Assembly: GCF_023023025.1 (NCBI RefSeq)
Contig: NZ_CP095481.1
Location: 5,407,001-5,471,000, forward strand
Reading direction: 5' to 3'
Length of the DNA stretch: 64,000 bases
Source: Amycolatopsis sp. WQ 127309
Lineage (GTDB): Bacteria > Actinomycetota > Actinomycetes > Mycobacteriales > Pseudonocardiaceae
Shown: piece by piece, positions 8,608 through 17,001 of the stretch
Position numbering within the stretch: the first letter of the stretch is position 1
Layout: the number at the start of each line of letters is the position of its first letter
The notes under the pieces: generated by a model
Database searches by the model: none
What the model was told of the DNA's origin: nothing
Seen by the model: the letters and a program-made list of their open reading frames with translations, nothing else
Made by a program: the position numbers and the translations under genes

Positions 8608-9199
8608 GGCACCGCGGGAAACCGCGCCCCCGACCATGACATCCGCCAAGATCGTGGTGGCGGGCGGCTTCGGCGCGGGGAAGACGACGTTCGTCGGGTC
8701 GGTGTCGGAGATCGTTCCGCTCACCACCGAGGCGATGATGACCGACGCGAGCCGCGGCATCGACAACCTCGACCAGACGCCGAACAAGTCGACGACCACC
8801 GTCGCGATGGACTTCGGCCGGGTGTCGCTGGACGCGGACCTGATCCTCTACCTGTTCGGCACGCCCGGGCAGCAGCGGTTCTGGTTCATGTGGGACGACC
8901 TGGTCCGCGGCGCCATCGGCGCGGTGATCCTGGCCGACACCCGCAGGCTGGCGGACTCGTTCGCGCCGATCGACTTCTTCGAGGACCGCGGTCTGCCCTA
9001 CATCGTCGGCGTGAACACGTTCGACGGCGTACTGGAGCACGACATCAACGACGTCCGCGAGGCGCTGTCGATCGACCCGAACATCCCGATCGTCCGCTGT
9101 GACGCCCGGGACCGGGAGTCGACGAAGCAGACGTTGATCACGCTGGTCGAGTACGCGATGCGGCAGTGGATCGCGCTGCGGGCGGCCAACGCGCGCTGA
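8588..9199 (+). CDS. cvnD: CvnD: conservon small GTPase
   Basis: A 203-residue ATP/GTP-binding protein of the conservon type. The P-loop GGFGAGKTTFVGSVSE begins near residue 27, a switch/Walker B region contains ADLILYLFGTPGQQRFWFMWDDL, and the guanine-specificity region lies around GVNTFDG. The GTPGQQRF motif is a hallmark of CvnD. It is expected to cycle between GTP and GDP under control of CvnB and CvnA. GTG 8588 lies inside the end of cvnC, so the gene is translationally coupled to it. A strong hairpin follows the stop, closing the operon. Confidence 0.93.
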   Translation: MDSVGFKAPRETAPPTMTSAKIVVAGGFGAGKTTFVGSVSEIVPLTTEAMMTDASRGIDNLDQTPNKSTTTVAMDFGRVSLDADLILYLFGTPGQQRFWFMWDDLVRGAIGAVILADTRRLADSFAPIDFFEDRGLPYIVGVNTFDGVLEHDINDVREALSIDPNIPIVRCDARDRESTKQTLITLVEYAMRQWIALRAANAR

Positions 9200-9238
9200 C
9201 GCCGTCAGGGCCCGGGGGAGTGCCCCGGGCCCGGCGTC
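9198..9238 (+). terminator. Terminator of the conservon operon
   Basis: A perfect ten-base stem GGGCCCGGGG (9208-9217) pairs with CCCCGGGCCC (9223-9232) around a five-base loop, extended outside by GACGCC/GGCGTC across a small bulge. It overlaps the cvnD stop. There is no U-tract, as is common in high-GC actinomycetes. Confidence 0.7.
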
Positions 9239-9264
9239 GTGGCGCTGAAGCGCGCCCGCAACTC

Positions 9265-9903
9265 TCAGTATTCGTCGTGGCGGCGCCACCAGGAGCTGGG
9301 CGCGTCGTCGCCGCGGCTCTCTTCTTCCCAGGCCTCCTGCCGGCCGAGCGGGGTGACGTCGAGGTAGCTGTGCGACGCCAGGAACACCTCGCCGCCGCGG
9401 CCGGTGGTGAAGTACGTGCGGAAGACGTCGTCGCCCTCGCGCAGGAAGACGCTGACGCCGAAGCCCGCGCCGACCCCGCAGTCCTCGGTGAAGCTCGTGC
9501 CGTGTGCGGACACCCACGGCACGTCCCAGCCCATGCGCGTCCGGTACCGCTCGATCTCGGGCAGCGTCGCGGGCGCGACCACCTTGAACGTGACGTCGCG
9601 GGCGTGCAGGTGCGCCAGGTGCGGCAGGTTGTCGACCAGCAGCGAGCAGCCCGGGCAGCCCGCTTCGTCGCCCGGGTGCAGCATGAAGTGGTAGACGATC
9701 AGCTGGCGGCGGCCCTCGAAGAGGTCGAGCAGGCTGACCTTCCCGTCGGCGCCGTCGAAGGGGTAGGTCGCGTCGAAGCGGACCATCGGCAGTCGGCGGC
9801 GTTCGGCGGCGAGGGCGTCGGCCGCCTTCATGTGCTCCTTCTCCTTGACCAGGAGCGCGTCGCGCGCGGCCTGCCATTCCTGCGGGGAGACGATCGCGGT
9901 CAT
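9265..9903 (-). CDS. DUF899 thioredoxin-fold-like protein
   Basis: A 212-residue DUF899 protein. Family features visible are the DATYPFDGADGKVSLLDLFEGRRQLIVYHFM stretch, a CPGCS motif that sits where thioredoxin-like proteins have their active-site cysteines, and a C-terminal WWRRHDEY. DUF899 proteins have a thioredoxin-like fold and no established substrate. Start ATG 9903 (MTAIVSPQEW) is preferred because AGAGGAA precedes it; the frame can be read 15 codons further upstream. It lies just downstream of an ArsR-type regulator on the same strand, a common pairing. Confidence 0.85.
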   Translation of the reverse strand: MTAIVSPQEWQAARDALLVKEKEHMKAADALAAERRRLPMVRFDATYPFDGADGKVSLLDLFEGRRQLIVYHFMLHPGDEAGCPGCSLLVDNLPHLAHLHARDVTFKVVAPATLPEIERYRTRMGWDVPWVSAHGTSFTEDCGVGAGFGVSVFLREGDDVFRTYFTTGRGGEVFLASHSYLDVTPLGRQEAWEEESRGDDAPSSWWRRHDEY

Positions 9904-9957
9904 CGGGTTTCCTCTCGTCGGGTGGGGAAAGCGAAGGTGACGGCGCACCCGCTCGGG

Positions 9958-10302
9958 TCAGGCACTGCCGGCTCCTCGCTGCAGTTCTCGCAGGTGCTCG
10001 TCGAGGCGGTCGAAGCCGCCCTCCCAGAACCGGCGGTAGGCGGCCACCCAGTCGGCGACGTCCTCCAGGGGTTTCCCCTCCAGCCGGCAGGGCCGCCACT
10101 GGCGGGTGCGGCCGCGGGTGATCAGCCCGGCTTGCTCCAGCACCTTCAGGTGCCGGGACACCGCGGGCAGGCTCATCGGCAGCGGCCCGGCGAGCTCGTT
10201 GACCGTCGCCTCGCCGGAGGAAAGCCGGGCGAGGATGGCGCGCCGCGTCGGGTCGGCGAGCGCCGAGAACGTGCGGCTCAGGTGATCGGTGGCAGTCGTC
10301 AT
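9958..10302 (-). CDS. ArsR-family transcriptional regulator
   Basis: A 114-residue winged-helix regulator. The core RTFSALADPTRRAILARLSSGEATVNELAGPLPMSLPAVSRHLKVLEQAGLI is the classic ArsR/SmtB DNA-binding domain (residues about 9-62), followed by TRGRTRQWRPCRLE and a C-terminal WEGGFDRLDEHLREL helix typical of the non-metal subgroup that pairs with SRPBCC or DUF899 proteins. No metal-binding cysteine pair is seen in the recognition helix, so metal sensing is unlikely. A ribosome site AAGGTG precedes ATG 10302. It probably represses itself and the DUF899 gene 54 bases downstream through the AT-rich palindrome at 10314-10323. Confidence 0.9.
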   Translation of the reverse strand: MTTATDHLSRTFSALADPTRRAILARLSSGEATVNELAGPLPMSLPAVSRHLKVLEQAGLITRGRTRQWRPCRLEGKPLEDVADWVAAYRRFWEGGFDRLDEHLRELQRGAGSA

Positions 10303-10313
10303 TTCAGCACCTT

Positions 10314-10337
10314 GTTAATTAACGGATTGGTTAAATA
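10314..10337 (-). promoter_or_regulatory. Probable ArsR operator/promoter
   Basis: A perfect ten-base palindrome GTTAATTAAC (10314-10323), followed by a further half site GGTTAA and an AT-rich run to 10337, stands out in this GC-rich DNA. It sits directly upstream of the arsR-type start, where such repressors usually bind. Binding is inferred. Confidence 0.45.
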
Positions 10338-10427
10338 TAGCGCCTAGCAGCACTCTGTCAAGGTTTTCCCGGACGTGCTGAGAGCTGCGTCACTTGTCGT
10401 CGGGTTTCCAATAGTAGGAAGTCCAAG

Positions 10428-10433
10428 TATTTT
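10428..10433 (+). promoter_or_regulatory. -10 box for a leaderless icmF transcript
   Basis: TATTTT lies six bases before the icmF ATG, so transcription would start at or next to the A of the start codon. The only Shine-Dalgarno-like sequence (GGGAGG, 10434-10439) touches the ATG and could not work at normal spacing. No convincing -35 box is seen. Confidence 0.35.
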
Positions 10434-10439
10434 GGGAGG

Positions 10440-13400
10440 ATGAGCAGTGAGCTGTACCGCCCCGCGCACCCCGTCCGGTTCGTCACGGCGTCGAGCCTGT
10501 TCGACGGCCACGACGCGTCGATCAACATCATGCGGCGGATCCTGCAGTCGCAGGGTGCGGAGGTCGTGCACCTCGGCCACAACCGGTCGGTCGACGAGGT
10601 GGCCACCGCCGCCATCGCCGAGGACGTCCAGGGTGTCGCCATCTCGGCCTACCAGGGCGGGCACGTCGAGTACTTCTCGTACCTGGTCGAGCTGCTGCGC
10701 GAGCGCGGCGCCGGCCACATCAAGGTCTTCGGCGGCGGCGGCGGGGTGATCGTGCGCGAGGAGATCGACCTGCTCCACTCGCGCGGCGTCGCCCGGATCT
10801 TCTCGCCCGAAGACGGCTACGAGATGGGCCTGCCGGGCATGATCAACATGATGATCAAGGCCTGCGACGTCGATCTGGCGGCCGACGGCCCGGCCCTCGA
10901 CAAGGTCCTGTCCGGCGACGTCGCCGCGCTCTCCCGCGTCATCACGCAGCTGCAGGCCGAGCGCCTGGCCGGCGACGTGCTGAGCGGGATCACCGAAGCC
11001 GCGGCCAAGCGGGAGGTGCCAGTCCTCGGCATCACCGGCACCGGCGGCTCGGGCAAGTCGTCGCTCACCGACGAGCTGATCCGGCGCTTCCGGCTGGACC
11101 AAGAGGACAAGCTGCGGATCGCGGTGCTCGCGGTCGACCCGTCGCGGCGCAAGGGCGGCGGCGCGCTGCTCGGCGACCGCATCCGGATGAACTGCCTCGA
11201 CGGCTCCCCGGTGTACTTCCGCTCGCTAGCCACCCGGACGACGTCCGGCGAGATCCCGGCCGGCCTGAGCGAGTCCATCCTGGCGTGCAAGGCCGCCGGG
11301 TTCGACCTGGTGATCGTCGAGACGCCCGGCATCGGCCAGGGAGACGCCGGGATCGTCGACTTCGTGGACCAGTCGCTGTACGTGATGACGCCGGAGTTCG
11401 GCGCCGCGTCGCAGCTGGAGAAGATCGACATGCTCGACTTCGCCGACGTCGTCGCGATCAACAAGTTCGAGCGCCGCGGCGCCGAGGACGCCCGCCGTGA
11501 CGTCGCCCGCCAGCTGGTGCGCAACCGCGAGGCGTTCGAGTCCGGCCCGGACGACATGCCGGTGTACGGCACGAGCGCGGCGAAGTTCAACGACGACGGC
11601 GTCACCGCGCTGTACCAGCAGCTGCGTGGCCTGCTCGCCGAGCGCGGCCTGACCGTCTCGGCCGGGACGTTGCCGCAGGTCGAAGGCAAGGTGTCGACGG
11701 ACGCGAGCACGGTCATCCCGGGCACCAGGGCTCGCTACCTGGCCGACATCGCCGAGACCGTCCGCGGGTACCACGCGACGACGGAGAAGCAGGTCGCGGC
11801 GATCCGCAAGCACGAAGCGCTGACGACCGCCCGCGAAGAACTGTCCAAGGTGGACGCGTCGACCGACGCCCTCGACGGGCTGCTCGCCACCGCGAAGTCC
11901 GATGTGGACGGCGAAGCGACCCAGCTGCTCGAACGCTTCCGCGCGCTGGCCGAGGACTACCGCCAGGACGAGCTGGTCGTGAAGATCCGCGACAAGGAGC
12001 TGCGCACCCAGCTGTGGCGCGACACGCTGTCCGGCAACCGCGTCCCGCGCGTCGCCCTGCCGCGGTACGCCGAGTCGGGCGAGCTGCTGTCCTTCCTGCG
12101 CCGGGAGAACCTGCCCGGCTACTTCCCTTACACCGCCGGAGTTTTCCCGTTCAAGCGCGACGGTGAGGACCCGGCGCGGATGTTCGCCGGCGAGGGTGAC
12201 GCGTTCCGCACCAACCGCCGGTTCAAGATGCTCTCGGCCGACTCCGAGGCCAAGCGCCTCTCGACCGCGTTCGACTCGGTGACGCTCTACGGCCACGACC
12301 CGCACACCCGCCCCGACATCTACGGCAAGGTCGGCACGTCGGGCGTGTCCATCGCGACGCTCGAAGACATGAAGGTCCTCTACGACGGCTTCGACCTGAC
12401 CGCGCCGAACACGTCGGTGTCGATGACGATCAACGGCCCGGCGCCGACGATCCTGGCCTACTTCCTCAACACCGCGATCGACCAGCGCGTCGAGGCGTTC
12501 AAGGCCGAGCACGGGCGCGAGCCGTCCGAGGACGAGGCCGCCGAGCTGCGCGAGTGGGCGCTGAAGAACGTGCGCGGCACGGTGCAGGCCGACATCCTCA
12601 AGGAGGACCAGGGCCAGAACACCTGCATCTTCTCCACCGAGTTCAGCCTCCGGATGATGGCCGACATCCAGGAGTGGTTCATCGGACACGGCGTCCGCAA
12701 CTTCTACTCGGTGTCGATCTCCGGCTACCACATCGCCGAGGCCGGGGCGAACCCGATCTCGCAGCTGGCGTTCACGCTGTCCAACGGCTTCACCTACGTC
12801 GAGTCGTACCTGGCGCGCGGCATGGACATCAACGACTTCGCACCGAACCTGTCGTTCTTCTTCTCCAACGGCATGGACGCCGAGTACACGGTGCTCGGCC
12901 GGGTGGCGCGGCGGATCTGGGCCGTGGCCATGAAGGAGCGCTACGGCGCGAACGAGCGGTCGCAGAAGCTCAAGTACCACGTGCAGACGTCCGGGCGGTC
13001 GCTGCACGCGCAGGAGATGAGCTTCAACGACATCCGCACCACGCTGCAGGCGCTGTGCGCGCTCTACGACAACGCGAACTCACTGCACACCAACGCGTTC
13101 GACGAGGCGGTCACGACGCCGTCGGAGTCGTCGGTGCGCCGCGCGATGGCCATCCAGATGATCATCAACAAGGAGTGGGGCCTGTCGAAGAACGAGAACC
13201 CGCTGCAGGGTTCGTTCGTCGTCGACGAGCTGACCGACCTGGTCGAGGAAGCGGTGCTGGTCGAGTTCGACCGCATCTCCGAGCGTGGCGGCGTGCTCGG
13301 CGCGATGGAGACCGGTTACCAGCGCGGCAAGATCCAGGACGAGTCGATCCTGTACGAGCGCAAGAAGCACGACGGCTCGCTGCCGATCATCGGCGTCAAC

Positions 13401-13673
13401 ACGTTCCGCAACCCGCGTGCGGGCGAGGACGACATCGAGGTCGAGCTGGCCCGCGCGACCGAGGACGAGAAGAAGTCCCAGCTGGACCGGCTGTCGGACT
13501 TCCAGCACCGCCACAAGGAAGACGCCCAGCAGGCCCTCAAGGCCCTGCGCGAGGCGGCCACCCGCGGCGGCAACCTGTTCGGCGTCCTGATGGACGCGGC
13601 CCGCGTCTGTTCGCTGGGCCAGATCACGGAAGCGTTCTTCGAGGTCGGCGGCCAGTACCGCCGCAACGTCTAG
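10440..13673 (+). CDS. icmF: Fused isobutyryl-CoA mutase IcmF (B12-dependent, with G-protein chaperone)
   Basis: Adenosylcobalamin-dependent mutase that interconverts isobutyryl-CoA and n-butyryl-CoA (some members act on pivalyl-CoA/isovaleryl-CoA), linking valine or branched acid breakdown to central metabolism. At 1077 residues it has the full IcmF order: B12-binding domain (TASSLFDGHDASINIMRRIL near 17-36, FGGGGGVI near 100), MeaI-like G-protein domain (P-loop GITGTGGSGKSS near 197) and the TIM-barrel mutase domain (about 520-1060). The built-in G protein protects and reloads the cofactor. Substrate preference within the family cannot be decided by eye. ATG 10440 is kept although its purine run GGGAGG abuts it; a leaderless message is likely. 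It ends nine bases from the convergent methyltransferase gene. Confidence 0.94.
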   Translation: MSSELYRPAHPVRFVTASSLFDGHDASINIMRRILQSQGAEVVHLGHNRSVDEVATAAIAEDVQGVAISAYQGGHVEYFSYLVELLRERGAGHIKVFGGGGGVIVREEIDLLHSRGVARIFSPEDGYEMGLPGMINMMIKACDVDLAADGPALDKVLSGDVAALSRVITQLQAERLAGDVLSGITEAAAKREVPVLGITGTGGSGKSSLTDELIRRFRLDQEDKLRIAVLAVDPSRRKGGGALLGDRIRMNCLDGSPVYFRSLATRTTSGEIPAGLSESILACKAAGFDLVIVETPGIGQGDAGIVDFVDQSLYVMTPEFGAASQLEKIDMLDFADVVAINKFERRGAEDARRDVARQLVRNREAFESGPDDMPVYGTSAAKFNDDGVTALYQQLRGLLAERGLTVSAGTLPQVEGKVSTDASTVIPGTRARYLADIAETVRGYHATTEKQVAAIRKHEALTTAREELSKVDASTDALDGLLATAKSDVDGEATQLLERFRALAEDYRQDELVVKIRDKELRTQLWRDTLSGNRVPRVALPRYAESGELLSFLRRENLPGYFPYTAGVFPFKRDGEDPARMFAGEGDAFRTNRRFKMLSADSEAKRLSTAFDSVTLYGHDPHTRPDIYGKVGTSGVSIATLEDMKVLYDGFDLTAPNTSVSMTINGPAPTILAYFLNTAIDQRVEAFKAEHGREPSEDEAAELREWALKNVRGTVQADILKEDQGQNTCIFSTEFSLRMMADIQEWFIGHGVRNFYSVSISGYHIAEAGANPISQLAFTLSNGFTYVESYLARGMDINDFAPNLSFFFSNGMDAEYTVLGRVARRIWAVAMKERYGANERSQKLKYHVQTSGRSLHAQEMSFNDIRTTLQALCALYDNANSLHTNAFDEAVTTPSESSVRRAMAIQMIINKEWGLSKNENPLQGSFVVDELTDLVEEAVLVEFDRISERGGVLGAMETGYQRGKIQDESILYERKKHDGSLPIIGVNTFRNPRAGEDDIEVELARATEDEKKSQLDRLSDFQHRHKEDAQQALKALREAATRGGNLFGVLMDAARVCSLGQITEAFFEVGGQYRRNV

Positions 13674-13682
13674 CACCCGGGG

Positions 13683-14387
13683 TCAGCCGCGCACCGCCGT
13701 CAGCTGCCAGACCGGTACCAGTACCCGCCCGTCCGCGTCGGTGTCCAGGGTGGCCAGTGCGGACGTGTCGGCCGAGGGGTCGAGGAACGCCTGGACGCTG
13801 GCCTGCAGCTCCCGCGCGTCGAACGCTGTTGTGTAGACGGCGGGTTCGAGCCGCTCGATCGTCCAGTCCTTGCCGACGGTCTCGCGCAGGTTGGCCTCGC
13901 TGATCAGGTACGGCGCCGGGAACGCGTTCGGCACCTCCTGGGAGAAGCAGAAGAGGTGCAGCCGCGCGCCGGGCCGGGTCGCGCGGGTCAGCGCGGCCAG
14001 GTACGCGCGCCGCGCGTCCTCGTTCAGGCAGTGGTAGAGCGCGCTGTCGAGCACCGTGTCGAAGCGGCCTTCGTAGCCTTCGAGCTTCGTCGCGTCGGCC
14101 ACGGCGAAGGTCACTCCCGGGGCGCGGGTGCGGGCCTGCTCGACGGCCGACGGCGCGCCATCCAATCCGGTGACGCTCAGCCCGCGCGAAGCGAGGAACC
14201 CGGAGTTGTCGCCGAGCCCGCAGCCGATGTCGAGCACCTCGCCGGTGAACCCGCCGGCGTCGGCCAGCGCGACCACCAGCGGCTGCGGCGCGCCGAGGTC
14301 CCACGGCATCTTCCGCCCGATCGGGGTGGCGCCGCGGTAGGCCTGCTCGAAGTCGAGATCTTCGGCGCTCGTGCCCGGATTCGTCAT
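13683..14387 (-). CDS. Class I SAM-dependent methyltransferase
   Basis: A 234-residue soluble methyltransferase. The SAM-binding motif I is VLDIGCGLGDNSGFLASRG with the acidic motif II residue in VTGLDGAPSAVE, and motif post-II ADATKL. The start of the domain, PIGRKMPWDLGAPQPLV, is typical of a Rossmann methyltransferase family seen in actinomycetes (related to thiopurine-type methyltransferases). The acceptor substrate is unknown. ATG 14387 (MTNPGTSAED) is preferred over an upstream in-frame start because AGGGGG lies at proper distance. It diverges from the LLM oxidoreductase gene. Confidence 0.85.
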   Translation of the reverse strand: MTNPGTSAEDLDFEQAYRGATPIGRKMPWDLGAPQPLVVALADAGGFTGEVLDIGCGLGDNSGFLASRGLSVTGLDGAPSAVEQARTRAPGVTFAVADATKLEGYEGRFDTVLDSALYHCLNEDARRAYLAALTRATRPGARLHLFCFSQEVPNAFPAPYLISEANLRETVGKDWTIERLEPAVYTTAFDARELQASVQAFLDPSADTSALATLDTDADGRVLVPVWQLTAVRG

Positions 14388-14494
14388 CCTTGCCCCCTTA
14401 TTCAACGTATGATGAGATAACCCCATCGTGCGACGGTCGGTGGCCGGCTGTCAACCCGGGGAATACGGCGGCGGAGCGAGGGGTAGTCGTTGGT

Positions 14495-15325
14495 ATGAAA
14501 TTCGGGATCTCGACGTTCGTGACCGACGAGGGCATCCGGCCGGACGTGCTGGGCGCCGCACTGGAAGAACGCGGCTTCGACTCGCTGTTCCTGGCCGAGC
14601 ACTCGCACATCCCCACGAGCCGGGAAAGTCCGTACCCGGCGCCGGGCGGGCTGCCGGAGAAGTACAAGCGCACGCTCGACCCGTTCGTGGCGCTCACCGC
14701 GGCCGCCACCGCGACGTCCGAGCTGCTGCTCGGCACCGGCATCGCGCTGCTGATCCAGCGTGACGTGATCCACACCGCCAAGGAGGTCGCCTCCCTCGAC
14801 CTGATCTCCGACGGCCGCGTGCTGTTCGGCGTCGGCGTCGGCTGGAACCGCGAGGAGATGGCCAACCACGGCACCGATCCGAAGACCCGCGGCGCGCTGA
14901 TCGACGAGCAGCTGGCCGCGCTCAAGGAGATCTGGACGAAGGACGAGGCCGAGTTCCACGGCAAGTACGTCGACTTCGATCCGATCTTCGCCTGGCCCAA
15001 GCCGGTGCACAAGCCGCACCCGCCGATCTACATCGGCGGCGAGAGCGAGGCCGCGATCCAGCGGCTGATCAAGTACGGCGACGGCTGGCTGCTGCGCGGG
15101 AACCTGCACTTCGACGAGGCCAAGAAGGTGCGCGAGCGGCTGAACGCCGAAGGCCGTGAGGACGTCCAGTTCGCTGTCTTCGGCGGCGACCCGAAGGCCA
15201 AGGTGATCGACGGCTTCCGCGACGCGGGCACCGAGCGCTACACGTTCATGCTGGAGACCATGCCGGAGGCCGAGACGCTCAAGGCGCTCGACGAGCTCGC
15301 CGAGGTGGCGGCGGCGCACCGGTGA
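14495..15325 (+). CDS. LLM-class F420-dependent oxidoreductase
   Basis: A 276-residue luciferase-like TIM-barrel enzyme, probably using coenzyme F420. Signature parts: MKFGISTFVTDEGIRP at the N-terminus, LFLAEHSHIP, the FDPFVALTAAA-type stretch, LGTGIALLIQRDVIHTAKEVASLDLISDGRVLFGVGVGWN, and KPHPPIYIGGESEAAIQRL. These place it in the TIGR03619-type F420 group. The substrate is unknown. The frame can be extended to 14390, but ATG 14495 begins the conserved domain, with GAGGGG a little far upstream. It lies immediately before a second, different LLM enzyme on the same strand. Confidence 0.88.
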   Translation: MKFGISTFVTDEGIRPDVLGAALEERGFDSLFLAEHSHIPTSRESPYPAPGGLPEKYKRTLDPFVALTAAATATSELLLGTGIALLIQRDVIHTAKEVASLDLISDGRVLFGVGVGWNREEMANHGTDPKTRGALIDEQLAALKEIWTKDEAEFHGKYVDFDPIFAWPKPVHKPHPPIYIGGESEAAIQRLIKYGDGWLLRGNLHFDEAKKVRERLNAEGREDVQFAVFGGDPKAKVIDGFRDAGTERYTFMLETMPEAETLKALDELAEVAAAHR

Positions 15326-15371
15326 TCGTGGTTCGATGGCGGGAGGGATTCGAAGTGAAGGAGCAGGACGC

Positions 15372-16364
15372 GTGAGTGAAGTGCAAATCGGTCTCGCCGC
15401 GGCGCTGGAGCAGTTCTCGCCGCGGGAGTCGATCCGGCTGGCGAAGGCGGCCGAGGAGCAGGGGTTCTCCGGCCAGATGGCCGCCGACCACTTCCAGCCG
15501 TGGGTGCCCCAGCAGGGTGAGGCCTCGTTCGTGTGGAGCGTGCTGGCGTCGCTGGCCGAGAACACGACCGGTGACCTCGGCCCGGGCGTGACGTGCCCGT
15601 CGTTCCGGCTGCACCCGGCGATGGTGGCGCAGGCCGCGGCCACCCTCGAGGCGACCTACCCGGGCCGGACCTGGCTGGGCATCGGGTCCGGCGAGGCCCT
15701 CAACGAGCACATCGTCGGCGGCTACTGGCCGGAGGCCCCGGAGCGGGTCCGGCGGATGTTCGAGGCCCTCGAGATCATCCGGAAGCTGTTCACCGGCAAG
15801 GACGTCAAGCACTCGGGCGAGTTCTTCAAGCTGCACAACACGCGCTTGTGGACGCTGCCCGACGGCCCGCCGCCGCCCATCTACATCGCCTCCGCGGGGC
15901 CGTACACCTCCCGCAAGACCGGTGAGCTGGCCGACGGCCTGATCACGCCCGGCGCGTCCATCGACAAGCTGGCCGGCATCGTGGACAACTTCAACCAGGG
16001 CGCGAAGAAGGCCGGCAAGGACCCGGACTCGATGCCGAAGCTGCTGCAGGTGCACCTGTCGTGGGCCGAGGACGACGAGACGGCCTGGGCCAACGCCCTG
16101 GACCAGTGGCCCAACGGCGGCATGAAGTTCCCGAAGGCCGACGTCCGCTCGCCGTTCGACTTCGCGCAGATGGCGAAGCTGGTGCGGCGCGAGGACTTCG
16201 AGGGCCGCATGGTCGTCTCGAGCGACCCGGACGTGCACCGCGCGGCGCTGCAGAAGTACGTCGACGCCGGCTTCAACCGGATCTACATCCACAACGTGGG
16301 CCGCAACCAAGACGAGTTCCTGAGCACCTTCGGCAAGGAAGTCCTCCCGAAGCTCAACGCTTAG
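15372..16364 (+). CDS. LLM-class F420-dependent oxidoreductase, Fgd-like (TIGR03557-type)
   Basis: A 330-residue luciferase-like enzyme of the group related to F420-dependent glucose-6-phosphate dehydrogenase. Visible family parts: IGLAAALEQFSPRESIRLAKAAEEQGF, AADHFQPWVPQQGEASFVWSVLASLAE, GPGVTCPSFRLHPAMVAQAAATLEATYPGR, LGIGSGEALNEHIVG, and GFNRIYIHNVGRNQDEFL near the C-terminus. Homologues often carry general names such as G6PDH-family F420 oxidoreductase; the substrate is not established and need not be glucose-6-phosphate. GTG 15372 is chosen because AAGGAG lies eight bases upstream; an ATG at 15336 lacks a site. Confidence 0.88.
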   Translation: MSEVQIGLAAALEQFSPRESIRLAKAAEEQGFSGQMAADHFQPWVPQQGEASFVWSVLASLAENTTGDLGPGVTCPSFRLHPAMVAQAAATLEATYPGRTWLGIGSGEALNEHIVGGYWPEAPERVRRMFEALEIIRKLFTGKDVKHSGEFFKLHNTRLWTLPDGPPPPIYIASAGPYTSRKTGELADGLITPGASIDKLAGIVDNFNQGAKKAGKDPDSMPKLLQVHLSWAEDDETAWANALDQWPNGGMKFPKADVRSPFDFAQMAKLVRREDFEGRMVVSSDPDVHRAALQKYVDAGFNRIYIHNVGRNQDEFLSTFGKEVLPKLNA

Positions 16365-16368
16365 CGGC

Positions 16369-17001
16369 TCAGCGGGCGTCCCCGCTCCGGGGGCGCCCGC
16401 CCGGCCACGGGCCCAGCTCCGGCAGGTCGCCGGTGAGGCCGTCGCCGGTGTCCCTTCCGGACAGCCACGCGGCGAGCGCGCGCGGCGGCCCGGTGACGAT
16501 CGCGTCGTGCGGCAGGCGCTCCTTGAGAAAGTCCACGGCGTGCTCGCAGAAGTCGCCCGGCCAGTCGGCCGGCGTCGCGGCTCCGACGTCGACGGCGTGG
16601 ATCCAGACCTCCCGCCAGCGCGCGAACACCGTGCTGGACAGCTTGCCGTCGCGGTAGTTCACCGGCTGGTCCCAGTCGGCGACGCGGCTCCAGGCGACTT
16701 CCAGCCGTTCGGAGTGCTCGCGCAGGGCGTTCCGGTGTCCGTCGGCGGTCCGGCCCGCGGTCGCCTCGATGATGCCGTCGCGGTCGTGCGTCGCCGGGTC
16801 GTACAGCGGGATCAGCACCCCGCGCACGGCGTGCTCCACCAGGTCCGCCAGCGCGCGCCCGGCGTCCGTGACGTGGGCCAGGACGTGCCCGCGCGTCCAC
16901 CCGGGCAACGCCGTGGGTGCGCCGACGTCGGCGTCGGTCAGGCCGCCAAGGGCACGGAGGAGGTGGCGGTGCGCGTCGGCGACCCCCGCCGTCGGGATCA
17001 C
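16369..17001 (-). CDS. Maleylpyruvate isomerase-family (DinB-fold) mycothiol-dependent-type enzyme
   Basis: A 210-residue protein of the actinobacterial maleylpyruvate isomerase N-terminal domain family. Seen: AHRHLLRALGGLTDADVGAPTALPGWTRGHVLAHVTDAGRALADLVEHA, in which His in GHVLAHV belongs to the metal site of the DinB four-helix bundle, and WREVWIHAVDVG, carrying the further metal-binding His/Asp. Members use mycothiol for isomerisation or transfer; the substrate here is unknown. Its ATG overlaps the kstR stop (ATGA), so it is in an operon with the sterol repressor, which hints at but does not prove a role in sterol or aromatic metabolism. Confidence 0.82.
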   Translation of the reverse strand: MIPTAGVADAHRHLLRALGGLTDADVGAPTALPGWTRGHVLAHVTDAGRALADLVEHAVRGVLIPLYDPATHDRDGIIEATAGRTADGHRNALREHSERLEVAWSRVADWDQPVNYRDGKLSSTVFARWREVWIHAVDVGAATPADWPGDFCEHAVDFLKERLPHDAIVTGPPRALAAWLSGRDTGDGLTGDLPELGPWPGGRPRSGDAR

